DNA of 64,000 nt from assembly GCF_000004075.3 (NCBI RefSeq), contig NC_026659.2, positions 30,770,272 to 30,834,271 of the forward strand, given 5' to 3'. Shown piece by piece: positions 11,273 to 20,680 of the stretch. This stretch comes from Cucumis sativus (taxonomy: Eukaryota; Streptophyta; Magnoliopsida; Cucurbitales; Cucurbitaceae). Positions within the stretch are counted from its first letter, which is position 1; every line of letters starts with the position of its first letter. A program made the position numbers and the translations under genes. Below the pieces are notes generated by a model. It did not search any database. It saw nothing but the letters and a program-made list of their open reading frames with translations, and was not told where the DNA came from.

Positions 11273-13916
11273 ATGGCGGGTCTCTCTGTTTTTTCCATTA
11301 ATGGCCACGCTCGGAGCTTTGGACCTCATATTGACACCAACAACTCTGTATTGAGGTATAAAAGTTTTGCTGCTACTTCACTTTCTCTTCCTTCAATGCC
11401 TTTTCCTTCTACCTATAGAAATTCTCAATGCGAGTTGCTCTGTAGTTGTAGATTTCGTGTAACCGTAAATGGGCAATGGAGATTTTCCTCTTTAGAGTTT
11501 AGCAAGTTCTGTAAACCCTGGTGTGGATTTTCTTGTAATTGTAAACTTGGGTATTTGGTGAATGATAAAATGTCTCATCTGGGTGGTAGAGGGAACAACA
11601 ATTTGAGAAGAAAGTTTGGTTTAAGATTACGCCCAAGATTGAGATTGTTATCTAGAAGATTGAAAACTGTTTCTGTTAGGTCAACTTTGAACAATGTAGG
11701 GACGTTTATTAGGAAGAATGTTAGAAAAGTTACCCTTTCTGCTTCAGTTTCTATTGTTTTGGCGATTTGCTATTTGTTTCTGAAAATAACAGCAGTCCCA
11801 CCTTCCAAGAATGTTCCATATTCAGATTTCATTACCAGTCTTCAGAGTGGAACTGTCACTAAAGTTTTACTCGAGGAGGGGTCTCGTCGTATATACTTTA
11901 ATCGAAGTTTTACAGAATCGATTCAAGGTTTAGATGGTCAACCATTAGCAGTAGCTGTAGATAGTTCTAATGGAAGTGATAAGGGAATGAGTGAAGATTC
12001 AAGAACTGTTCAAGCCCCAAGAACGAATTTATTGACAAAAATTTCAAGAAGGAAAAGCCGTGTCGCAATTCCTGAGTGGCAATTCTCGACTAGGAAAGTA
12101 GATCGCGATGAAAAGTTTCTGCTTGGTTTGATGAGAGAAAAGGGAACTACTTACAGTTCTGCACCTCAGTCAGTTTTGATGTCGATGAGAACTACATTGA
12201 TAACAATCATATCTCTATGGATTCCTTTAATTCCTCTCATGTGGCTTCTCTATCGTCAACTTTCTGCATCGAATACAACTGCAAAAAAGCGACAACCAAA
12301 CAGCCCCATGGTTGGATTTGAAGACGTGGAAGGCGTTGATGGTGCTAAAGTGGAGCTCATGGAGGTAAGGTATTTAAAATTTTGTTAATACATCTGACAA
12401 TCTTTCCTCTTCATCTACTACTTTAGCATGCTTTTATGTATTTTTCGACGTAGAAAATTGAAAATTGATTTGCTGATTTGTCCTTGGCATTTTACTTGGT
12501 GCTCTTTTTTCCCTTTTTGTGAGTACTATTAGCTGTAATATGTTCTTGTTTTAAACTAGTTTCTCTTATCTAATTGTAGGTTGTAAGGTTAAAATATTGT
12601 TTTTAGTTCTTGAATTTTGTCTTGTTCCCCTTTTCCATCGAAGTTCTATTAAGTCCTACTGACTGCAAGATAATTTCGACATTTAATCTTTGACAAGAGA
12701 CTGTATCTTTACAATAAAAAGTTTAGAAACTAAAGTAGCAATTGAGATAGAAGTTTAGGGATTAAAATTGAAAAGGAATCAAAGATGAATATTTTCTTCA
12801 ATAAATCTTTCTATGTAAAGCAGGTGCTTTCTTTTTCTCTATTGACTAAATTTATGATCATAGGTAGTATCATGCCTTCAAGGAGCTATGAACTACCAAA
12901 AACTAGGAGCAAAGCTTCCTAGGGGTGTCCTGTTAGTAGGACCTCCTGGAACTGGGAAAACACTCCTTGCACGAGCTGTGGCAGGAGAGGCAGGGGTTCC
13001 GTTTTTCAGTGTTTCTGCCAGTGAATTTGTTGAAATGTTTGTTGGAAGAGGGGCAGCACGTATTAGAGACCTTTTTAATGTGGCAAGAAAATGTGCACCA
13101 TCAATCGTATTCATAGATGAACTTGATGCGGTTGGAGGGAAACGGGGTAGAAGTTTCAATGATGAACGTGACCAAACATTAAACCAGGTGAGATCTTCAG
13201 TTAGCATGTGAATCACCCACTCTCTTTGCTCAATCTTTTCAGTAAAAACTCCATGATCTAACTTTCCTCCTTTCTAATTACCATAGCTGTTGACTGAAAT
13301 GGATGGATTCGAGTCGGATATGAAAGTGATTGTTATAGCAGCAACTAACAGACCCGAAGCATTGGATCCCGCCCTATGTAGACCAGGTAGATTCTCTAGA
13401 AAAGTTCTCGTAGGCGAACCTGATGAAGAAGGAAGGAGAAAAATCTTGGCAGTACATTTAAGAGAAGTTCCGCTCGAGGAAGACCTCAACTTAATCTGCA
13501 GTCTAGTAGCAGCACTCACACCTGGTTATGTAGGCGCTGATCTAGCAAATATTGTTAACGAATCAGCACTACTCGCAGCTCGTAGAGGTCAGTTGTCGTT
13601 CTCGTTATACACAAAGAACTAATGAGCTCCAGTTTTCTGACTCAGAACACCAACTTCTTGAGTTATTTTAGCATTTCGGGGGCCATCATTCGAGTTCTTT
13701 CTTCTCCTTTCTGCAGGTGGCGAAATGATATCGAGGGAAGATTTAATGGGAGCCATTGAAAGATCAAAATTTGGGATCAACAGCAAGCAACTAAGGTCTA
13801 ATACAATAAGCAATGAGCTTGAAAGACTTTTTCCATGGATGACATCTCTAATGGGAAGAAATGACAAAAGAGTGGATCCATCACAAGGGCCATTAGGCTA
13901 TCAAACTTTGAGCTGA
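11273..13916 (+). CDS. FTSHI3: FtsHi3-like inactive FtsH homologue, chloroplast AAA ATPase
   Basis: Four exons, 11273-12364, 12864-13187, 13287-13587 and 13717-13916, give 638 residues. The N-terminus is long, Ser/Arg-rich and transit-peptide-like. Two hydrophobic segments follow (about residues 153-175 and 308-327) with an FtsH extracellular-type region between them. The AAA domain has Walker A GPPGTGKT (390-397), Walker [10 protein letters not shown] with Asp449/Glu450, and both arginines of the second region of homology in CRPGRF (504 and 507). The protein ends in GPLGYQTLS after the AAA lid; the M41 protease domain with its HEXXH zinc site is absent, as in Arabidopsis FtsHi3 (At3g02450, 622 aa). 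FtsHi proteins form inner-envelope complexes needed for chloroplast biogenesis and protein import. The pore loop reads FVGRGAA, with Arg where active FtsH has Val. The ATPase motifs look intact. Confidence 0.95.
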
Positions 13917-14324
13917 TATGATTTCATGTTGTGTCAAACAGATACATCCATACTTGCATAATCCACATTTGATACTGTAAATAAATTTCTTGTACCATTT
14001 TAACGTAGAAGTTTGGAATGACTCATGGGGAAAAAAAATATTTCTTAAACCCTTTTTGATAAAAATTACTTAAAATAATAAAAACAGCTGCTATTTCTTA
14101 AAAGTGTTTTTCTAGTAAAAGTTTGTTTAGTTTTTGATATATTGAACGGATTTTTATTAATTTAAAATTACTATAAACGACTTCGTGATCCGGTGGTGTT
14201 CGACGATCCTCAAAGGTGGTGATTAGAGTTTCTCATACAACCAACTTAGGAATGACTAACTATTTTAAACACTTAAGTGTTTTTTTCTAATTCGATTTAT
14301 TTTATAAACTCATATTTTATGTGG
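13917..14324. other. FtsHi3 3' flank
   Basis: AT-rich 3' flank and intergenic DNA leading into an F-box relic. No gene seen. Confidence 0.4.
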
Positions 14325-14510
14325 TTGATATTTGCAACCCTCTCCCATCAATTGTGTTAAATAGAGGAGTTGGAAAGCAAGAGAAGAATTATATGAACAT
14401 AGACGGGGGCATGAGACTTCCATTGAATGTTGTTAAAAGTAATATTCTCTCAACTTGCTATCTCTATGTAAAACTTGGAATGATTTTGTTATAGATTACA
14501 CTTCATAATG
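14325..14510 (+). pseudogene. F-box gene relic 1 (5' fragment)
   Basis: This stretch matches the start of the intact F-box gene at 15552: the leader CATCAATTGTGTT, the first codons (GAGGAGTTGGA), the MRLPLNVV-like F-box start, and ACTTGGAATGATTTTGTTAT. The start codon position reads ATA (14361-14363) instead of ATG. About 27 bases of the F-box are missing relative to the intact copy, and the rest of the gene is absent after about 14505. It is a decayed tandem copy, not a functional gene. Confidence 0.8.
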
Positions 14511-15039
14511 AGTATATGAGTGTTTGCTTGTCTTGCTTATTTGTAGTTTAAAATGTCTCTAGATCGTTATGGTGGGAGGGAGGAGTTTGAATGCATCCAT
14601 TCGTATGTTCAAATTATGTGTGCTATTTTCTTACTTGGTCACTGGTTGCTATAGCTACGTTGTTATTTTGTCACTTTATGTTGTTACTTTATCACATTGA
14701 AACTTGTTTTTTTGTTTCCTATTTTAGGTTGTACGTATGATCTTGAACATTAGTTTTCGAAGATTGGAAGAAGATTTTGAAATACTATTTTTTTTGGTGT
14801 AACACTTCTCATTTATTTAGTTAGAATGACAAACTTTGACAAACTTTGACTTAGGAAATAATGTATGTAAGATTTGTGAAAACTTAGTTAGCAATTTTCA
14901 AATATTATACTACTAATGTTACATTGTTGAATTGAATATTAATTTTACTTTTAATATAAAAGCTTATGTTTGTTATATTTGTTCATCTATGGATTTTATT
15001 GTCGATTAATTATTGTTCGTGTATAATTAAGTATTATTG

Positions 15040-15363
15040 AAAAAAATTGCTTATTTACAATTACAATTTATATATAAAATTGTGGTCGACAAACATATGT
15101 TTTAGATCACCGCATTTTGAAGAACGGTTATGCCGACAAAACATGTATTTTCATTAGAAAAACTTATATGTCAATGCAACATTTTTCATCGATAAAAATG
15201 CAGTATGTCAACAAACGGCAAGAACTACTTCTCCCAACACAGATACGGTGACGTTCTTGCCGATGAAAAAAAAAATGCGTCAGCATAACTTAGGGTAACA
15301 TTTTTTTTGGATTTTGGACGAAGTTTTTTTTCGTTCGAAAAAATAAAAATTCTTGTAGTAACA
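15040..15363. mobile_element. CACTA-like element relic (right end)
   Basis: The stretch ends in AAATTCTTGTAGTA, close to the inverted CACTA terminus TTCTTGTAGTG. Inside, short sub-terminal motifs recur in both orientations (CGGCAAGAAC, GTTCTTGCCGATG, GTCGACAAAC). A convincing left end was not found, so it is a partial non-autonomous element at best. Confidence 0.4.
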
Positions 15364-15551
15364 AAACCTGGTCTCTTACAATCCATAATTTTCTCAAAAG
15401 AAACAAACAGAAACTAATTTTTTCAAATTAACTTTGTCAAATTGTTATTTTAGTTTTGCTAATTTCCTCAATTTTAGATGGGTTGTTGTTACTGATTAAC
15501 ACTTCAAAATCAAAATATTTGCATACCCTATCTGCCCATCAATTGTGTTGA

Positions 15552-16721
15552 ATGGAGGAGTTGAATAGTAAGAGAAGAGTTATGAACATAGATGATGGGA
15601 GCATGAGGCTTCCATTCAATATTGTTAAAGTAATATTCTCTAAACTTGCTATCTCTAATTTGTCAGTGTGCAGACTTGTTTGTAAAACTTGGAATGATTT
15701 TGTTATAAATTACGCTTCATCTTATAGATTTGTTCCAAACGTTTTCTTTCTTTGTACATGTGATATTCTTCCCTCTAATTGCAATTGTAATTGCAATTCT
15801 AGATGTGACATGACTCGTGAATGCAATTTCAAGATTCACTGTATCGATATTGATACAATGAGTTGTGTTGGTTCATTTGGATTTGAAGATGATCACAATC
15901 ACTCGACTGTTTCAATTGTCAGCTCTTGCCATGCTCTACTACTCATTTCCAAACTTATTGATACTGATGATTTATGTGAGGGCATATTAAATCCGATGAC
16001 TAATGAGTTTTTAGAACTTCCTGACCGTGAATATGATGAGTCTAGTCCCTATTATGGATTTGGTTTCAATCCAAAGACAAAGCAATACAAATTGTTCAGA
16101 GTTACCGAAAGGGATAGATATGAATTCTATAGTATAATGGAGATCATGAGGTTTGGTGATAGGAGTGAAACCAAGGAAGAATGGAGGCATTTTAAATGTC
16201 CACCAATTAGCTTCGACGACCACGGTGCTTACTTGAATGGAGTTATCTATTGGATGGGAAAAGAAAAGGGAAAAGCGTATGTGATTTATGCTCTTGACGT
16301 TGAAACCGAACAAATGGAATTAGTTGCTGATTTAGAAGTTGGGCCTCACAACTTTAGGTATAATGGGTACATAGCAACGTTAAATAAGAGTGTTTATGCA
16401 TATGTTCCCATCGTTGGACCCTGTTGTACTAAGATTCAAATTTGGACTATGCAAGGAAAAGAAGGGTGGATTAGAGAATTTGTTATGTATGATGAAGTAT
16501 CAAGGGGTTTGAGAATGCCAATGCAAATGGTTAAAGTGTTGAAAGATGGAGAGAGATGGTTTTTTGTTGAAGGTAACATTCTTTGCTGTGATAAGACAGG
16601 GATGAACATCAAGATAGAATCATTATGGAATAGTAAAATTGAAACAAGATTTGATGGGTTATGTCAAATAGAATCCTTGAATTTTGGATCTATTCAAAAT
16701 ATATTGGCAGGCTACCAATGA
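15552..16721 (+). CDS. F-box protein, FBA-type (copy 1)
   Basis: An intronless frame of 389 residues. The F-box is at about residues 17-60: RLPFNIVKVIFSKLAISNLS followed by VCRLVCKTWNDFV. It is followed by an F-box-associated beta-propeller-like region with diagnostic pieces GILNPMTNEFLELP, YGFGFNPKTKQYKLFR, EWRHFKCPP and YLNGVIYWMG. F-box proteins join Skp1 through the F-box and present targets to SCF ubiquitin ligases; the target is unknown. An unusual Cys/Asn-rich patch (CNCNCNSRCDMTRECNF, about residues 75-92) is shared with the neighbouring copy. It is one of two intact members of a local cluster with three relics. The start is chosen because GTTGAATGGAG is conserved in both intact copies. 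Confidence 0.93.
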   Translation: MEELNSKRRVMNIDDGSMRLPFNIVKVIFSKLAISNLSVCRLVCKTWNDFVINYASSYRFVPNVFFLCTCDILPSNCNCNCNSRCDMTRECNFKIHCIDIDTMSCVGSFGFEDDHNHSTVSIVSSCHALLLISKLIDTDDLCEGILNPMTNEFLELPDREYDESSPYYGFGFNPKTKQYKLFRVTERDRYEFYSIMEIMRFGDRSETKEEWRHFKCPPISFDDHGAYLNGVIYWMGKEKGKAYVIYALDVETEQMELVADLEVGPHNFRYNGYIATLNKSVYAYVPIVGPCCTKIQIWTMQGKEGWIREFVMYDEVSRGLRMPMQMVKVLKDGERWFFVEGNILCCDKTGMNIKIESLWNSKIETRFDGLCQIESLNFGSIQNILAGYQ

Positions 16722-18717
16722 AGAAGTTCTTTTTCTAATTTATTTCATTAAATTTTGTTGAAATATCTATCACAACTATGGAAATTAAAGTCATCATTGA
16801 CTTGATTTTTGCTAGTATTTTTTTAAAAAAATAAAGTTAGAACTATTGAATCTAGAAATAGAAATATTTGATCCGTATCCATCTATCTATTTTCTCATTC
16901 GAACTTAACTTCTGATCGTGTGTGAACCATTTGTGATTAATAATTCACGTAAATCAAGTAGGGTTTTCTAGTTTTTTCTTTTTTTTGGGGTATGTAACCA
17001 ACTATTTTTCCTTTAAATAAAGTACCTCGTCTCACTTTGAGAGGCATAACATTCATTCAAAAGATAAGAAGACTCTTTGATTTCAAACCAGTTTTATACA
17101 TTGGTGAACCTTTTATTTTATTAAAAGAAATTAAATCGAACCAAATGGAACGATCGTCCAGTTTGTTGGTTTTGTCCCATTTTGCACACATCAAGTTGCA
17201 ATTGGTGATAGAGATGGAGAGAGGTATGACAAAAGGTTTAGACTAACATCCTATCAATGTCTCCAACAACCATCATTAGTGAAACGATAACCGTTATACT
17301 AATTTTGATCTATTACGATATTACAATTGTCACACCCCAAACCGCGTGTTGAAACCAAAACGCCGAAGTAGTGGGAATATGATGCGAGTTAGTTATAACT
17401 TTAAAATTTTCTTATCGCATATCTTACTCTCAACTCTTTTTAAACTATGAACAACATTCAAAACGCAACGGTGTGGTCAATGTAACGCCAAGCAAAATAA
17501 ACATAAACCAAAATGTATACTTTATTAATGACAGATGTTTCATACATTATTATAATATTTTGACCAAATAACCAATGCTTAACCATTTCTAAAACGCCTT
17601 GAATCATCTCGCTGCAAATCTTGTAAGAGATAGATTTTTAAAATGAAGTCTAAAAAACTTAGTGAGGGTTTATGAAACCTTTTCCAATACCTTTTCATAA
17701 TCATTTCACAAAAATAATATCAAATCATTTAAATATACCAACAAATAGTCATTTCATTTCGCATAAACTTTTCTTTATATTTAATTAACAAATCATTTCA
17801 TTTCGTCAAAGATTTTGAATCGTCGCATTACTTTATGTTTAGACTACTGTATCAACAATATCCAATAACATACAAAATTGTTTAATAGTTTCATTATATT
17901 ACAACCGAATATGTTTGGGCATAAAAGTGCATATGAAATCTCATTCACTTTTGAAAAATAATTTTATAATTTTAATGAAAATGCTATTGTACTCTAATAA
18001 TTTGATTTTAAAAAATTTAACAAAAAAAATTCAAATATATACCAACATTTTATGATTTTTAAACAAGTTAAATTAATATTTCTTATTTATATAATATATT
18101 TACACAATAACATTTTGTTCACTCTCGATCGTTTATGTACGTTCGAGAAAACTTAAAAGATTATATTATCACTTCTCTTGTCCATTATATTGCTCACACC
18201 TTCTCCTAAACAAGAACACGAACTAAGATGAACATAGAAACCAAACATGGGTCATTAATTCTTCAATGGCAACCAATGGAAGCAAAATGGAATAAACTAT
18301 GAAATATAATATTAAGTACCTAGTGAGTGTAGTGTTACAGAATAAAACATTACTTGAAGTGTTATACATAATATAGTAATTAACTACAATCCAATTCATT
18401 ACTTGAATGCAATGCCATTGCCATATATACAGTTAGCAGGTAATATTGCATGGCCACATTTTAGTTTGTGATTTGTTTAGAAGTGACACTAACTGTGATC
18501 TTATGATATTGTTTGAATTTGTTCTATATTATTGGGACGAATTGACTAGGGTTTTATCAACAGTTTGATTAGAAAAGTTCAAACATTGTCCACAAATTAC
18601 TATTTTTAGCCATTTATTTATGTAATTTGTTTGTTTTGTTAACCCATTTGTTAGTTAATTTTGGCTTTAAATGTGGAGTACTTTCACCTCAATGCCTCTC
18701 TTCATCAGTTGTGTTGA
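16722..18717. other. Intergenic between the two F-box genes
   Basis: AT-rich. Around 17330-17700 the base composition changes and the text begins CACACCCCAAACCGCG, a style seen in plant retrotransposon-derived repeats, but no boundaries or domains could be defined. The last 300 bp should hold the promoter of the second F-box gene. Confidence 0.4.
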
Positions 18718-19902
18718 ATGGAGAAGTTGGAATGTAAAAGGAACATAAATTTGGGTCTACAGCTTCCACCCAATGTTGTTGAGGTAATATTACCCAAACT
18801 TACTATTTCTGATTTGCCAGCATGTAGGCTTGTGAGTAGAACTTGGAATCATCTAATCTTAAATTATGCTTCCTCTTCTAAATTCATTCCAAATCTTTTT
18901 CTTGCTGCTAGCTATGAAATCCACTATAGTCGTAACTGCAATTGTAATCCTCATTGTCGTCCTACTTTTAAGTGCAATCCCAAGATGTATTGCATTGATA
19001 TCAATAGGACGAATAACCTTATTGCTTCATTTGTGTTTGACAACAATGATTGGCCTTATAAAATCAAAATTCTCAATTCCTGCAATGGATTGTTGTATAT
19101 TCACAAAGTTGGTGATGAAAATTTTTGTAACGGCATATTAAATCCAATGACTAATGAATTCTTCATACTATCAACACAACCTAAAGTTAAAAATGAGGAT
19201 ATTAGTTGCTTCTACGGATTTGGTTTCAACCTTAAGACAAAGCAGTACAAATTGTTCAAAGCTATCCATGACGAAGAAGACTCACATTTGATGATGGAGG
19301 TTATGAGGTTTGGTAAGAATGAAGAAACCAAGGAATGGAGGCATTTGACTTGCTTGCCTTTTGTGTTCTATTGCGACGGTGTTTATTTGAATGGAGTCAT
19401 ATATTGGATCGGAAGACAAAAAGAAAATAAGTCTGTGATTTATAGTCTTAATGTTGAAACGGAAAAGATTGAATCCATTACGGTTTTAAAAGTTGACCCA
19501 TCTTACAACACGAGTGACTATGGGTACTACATTGGAAAATATAATGGCAACCTTTATGCAACTATATGGATCCATGGAACATGTTGTAAGAAGGTTCAAC
19601 TATGGATGATGCAAGGTAAAGATTGTTGGGTTAAAGAATTTGTTGTGCATGACATAGAAGATCGTTATGTTGATGCATTCCTTGTGCTCGTTAAAATCTT
19701 TGAAGATGGAGAGAGATGGTTTTATGTGGGAAGCAGACTAATTCTTTGCTATGATAAAACTGGAACACAAATCAAGAAAAAGTGTCGGATGAAACGAGTC
19801 AGCAATGGTAGAGGAAATCTTGTAGGTCAACTTTGTCACTTTGATTCCTTGAATTTTGGATCTCTTCCAAACATTTTAGATGGACACAATGAATTGAACT
19901 AA
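18718..19902 (+). CDS. F-box protein, FBA-type (copy 2)
   Basis: An intronless frame of 394 residues, clearly paralogous to the gene at 15552. The F-box covers about residues 14-56 (QLPPNVVEVILPKLTISDL, then PACRLVSRTWNHLI). Shared downstream blocks include NGILNPMTNEFF, FYGFGFNLKTKQYKLFK, KEWRHLTCLP, YLNGVIYWIG and GKDCWVKEFVVHD. It carries the same Cys/Asn patch (NCNCNPHCRPTFKCNP) after the F-box. It presumably serves as the substrate-recognition subunit of an SCF E3 ligase; no substrate can be inferred. The duplication is old enough for many amino-acid changes, but all landmarks are kept and there is no premature stop, so both copies are probably functional. Confidence 0.93.
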   Translation: MEKLECKRNINLGLQLPPNVVEVILPKLTISDLPACRLVSRTWNHLILNYASSSKFIPNLFLAASYEIHYSRNCNCNPHCRPTFKCNPKMYCIDINRTNNLIASFVFDNNDWPYKIKILNSCNGLLYIHKVGDENFCNGILNPMTNEFFILSTQPKVKNEDISCFYGFGFNLKTKQYKLFKAIHDEEDSHLMMEVMRFGKNEETKEWRHLTCLPFVFYCDGVYLNGVIYWIGRQKENKSVIYSLNVETEKIESITVLKVDPSYNTSDYGYYIGKYNGNLYATIWIHGTCCKKVQLWMMQGKDCWVKEFVVHDIEDRYVDAFLVLVKIFEDGERWFYVGSRLILCYDKTGTQIKKKCRMKRVSNGRGNLVGQLCHFDSLNFGSLPNILDGHNELN

Positions 19903-20160
19903 AGTTAGGAGTGTTTTGATGAACTTTTCAAGTGTTTCTTTTTTATACATGTGAGTCTAAGTGTTAGAAAATCAATGCAAACATGTACTTAGTCTTTTTT
20001 TTTTCTTTCCTCCTACACAAGAGTTTAAAAAGATTTATATCTCACCCAATTCTTGTATTTTGTTTATATCTCCCTCTATGATGTATAGAAGAGGTTGGAA
20101 TAAAAGTTTAAGGATAGCTTTAGGTAAGAGATCTTGACATTGTATTCAATTATCATAAAG

Positions 20161-20250
20161 TATCAAACATTTACCTTCGTCAATAGGTCCAATCTTCTAG
20201 CTATTTTAGCAATTCATCATAAGATAACAATAATAAAGTTTTGAAGAACA
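20161..20250 (+). repeat. Dispersed direct repeat, left copy
   Basis: A block containing CTTCTAGCTATTTTAGCAA and AAGATAACAATAATAAAG recurs at 21309-21427 in the same orientation with small insertions. It is not part of a recognised gene and could be a small transposon or a by-product of the F-box cluster duplications. Confidence 0.6.
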
Positions 20251-20339
20251 CAAACCAAAAACCTTTTATATATTACCAAAGAAAAGACAGAATCACAACA
20301 GTGGTATATCCAAAGATGGCAAACAATAAATCTCTTAAA

Positions 20340-20560
20340 ACCCATAATTTTCTTAAAAGAAAAAGAAACAGAAACTAACTTTGTCAAATTGTTATTTCAT
20401 TTTCCTTTTATGTTTGTTTTCTCAATTTTAGATGGGTTGTTGTTACTGATTAACACTTCAAAATCAAAATATTTGCATACCCTCTCTGCCCATAATCCAT
20501 TGTGTTTAATAGAGGAGTTGAGTAGTAAGAGAAGAGTTGATAAACCAAATTCAAAGAGAG
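20340..20560 (+). pseudogene. F-box gene relic 2 (promoter plus first codons)
   Basis: About 160 bp of leader matches the region just upstream of the intact F-box gene at 15552 (GATGGGTTGTTGTTACTGAT, AAATATTTGCATACCCT), followed by GAGGAGTTGAGTAGTAAGAG, matching its first codons. The start position again reads ATA. Similarity stops near 20545, so only promoter and roughly ten codons were copied or retained. Confidence 0.8.
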
Positions 20561-20680
20561 TTTCGTTACCTCAAGAAAAACTTTAACATATCCAACTATT
20601 ACTTTTCTGATGGCACAAATGATTGAGTTCGATCTTGCATTTTCAATAATGTTGAAAGCCTCTTCTGCAGTGACCACACA
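20548..20680 (-). other. Possible captured exon fragment, unidentified
   Basis: Exactly where F-box relic 2 stops, the minus strand carries an open stretch reading TAEEAFNIIENARSNSIICA and on to VGYVKVFLE, followed by GAG|GTAACG, a plausible splice donor. It has the composition of real coding sequence, but I do not recognise the family. It could also be chance. Confidence 0.25.

Noticed and set aside
12893-13216. Long minus-strand open frame (107 codons) opposite FtsHi3 exon 2
   Set aside because: It lies antisense to a strongly conserved AAA domain exon; its translation has no family features and is a shadow of the coding strand.
16011-16313. 100-codon minus-strand frame inside the F-box gene
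   Set aside because: Antisense shadow of the intact F-box coding frame.
17330-17720. Possible LTR or Helitron fragment starting CACACCCCAAACCGCG
   Set aside because: The text style resembles plant retroelement repeats, but no end, target duplication or domain could be defined.
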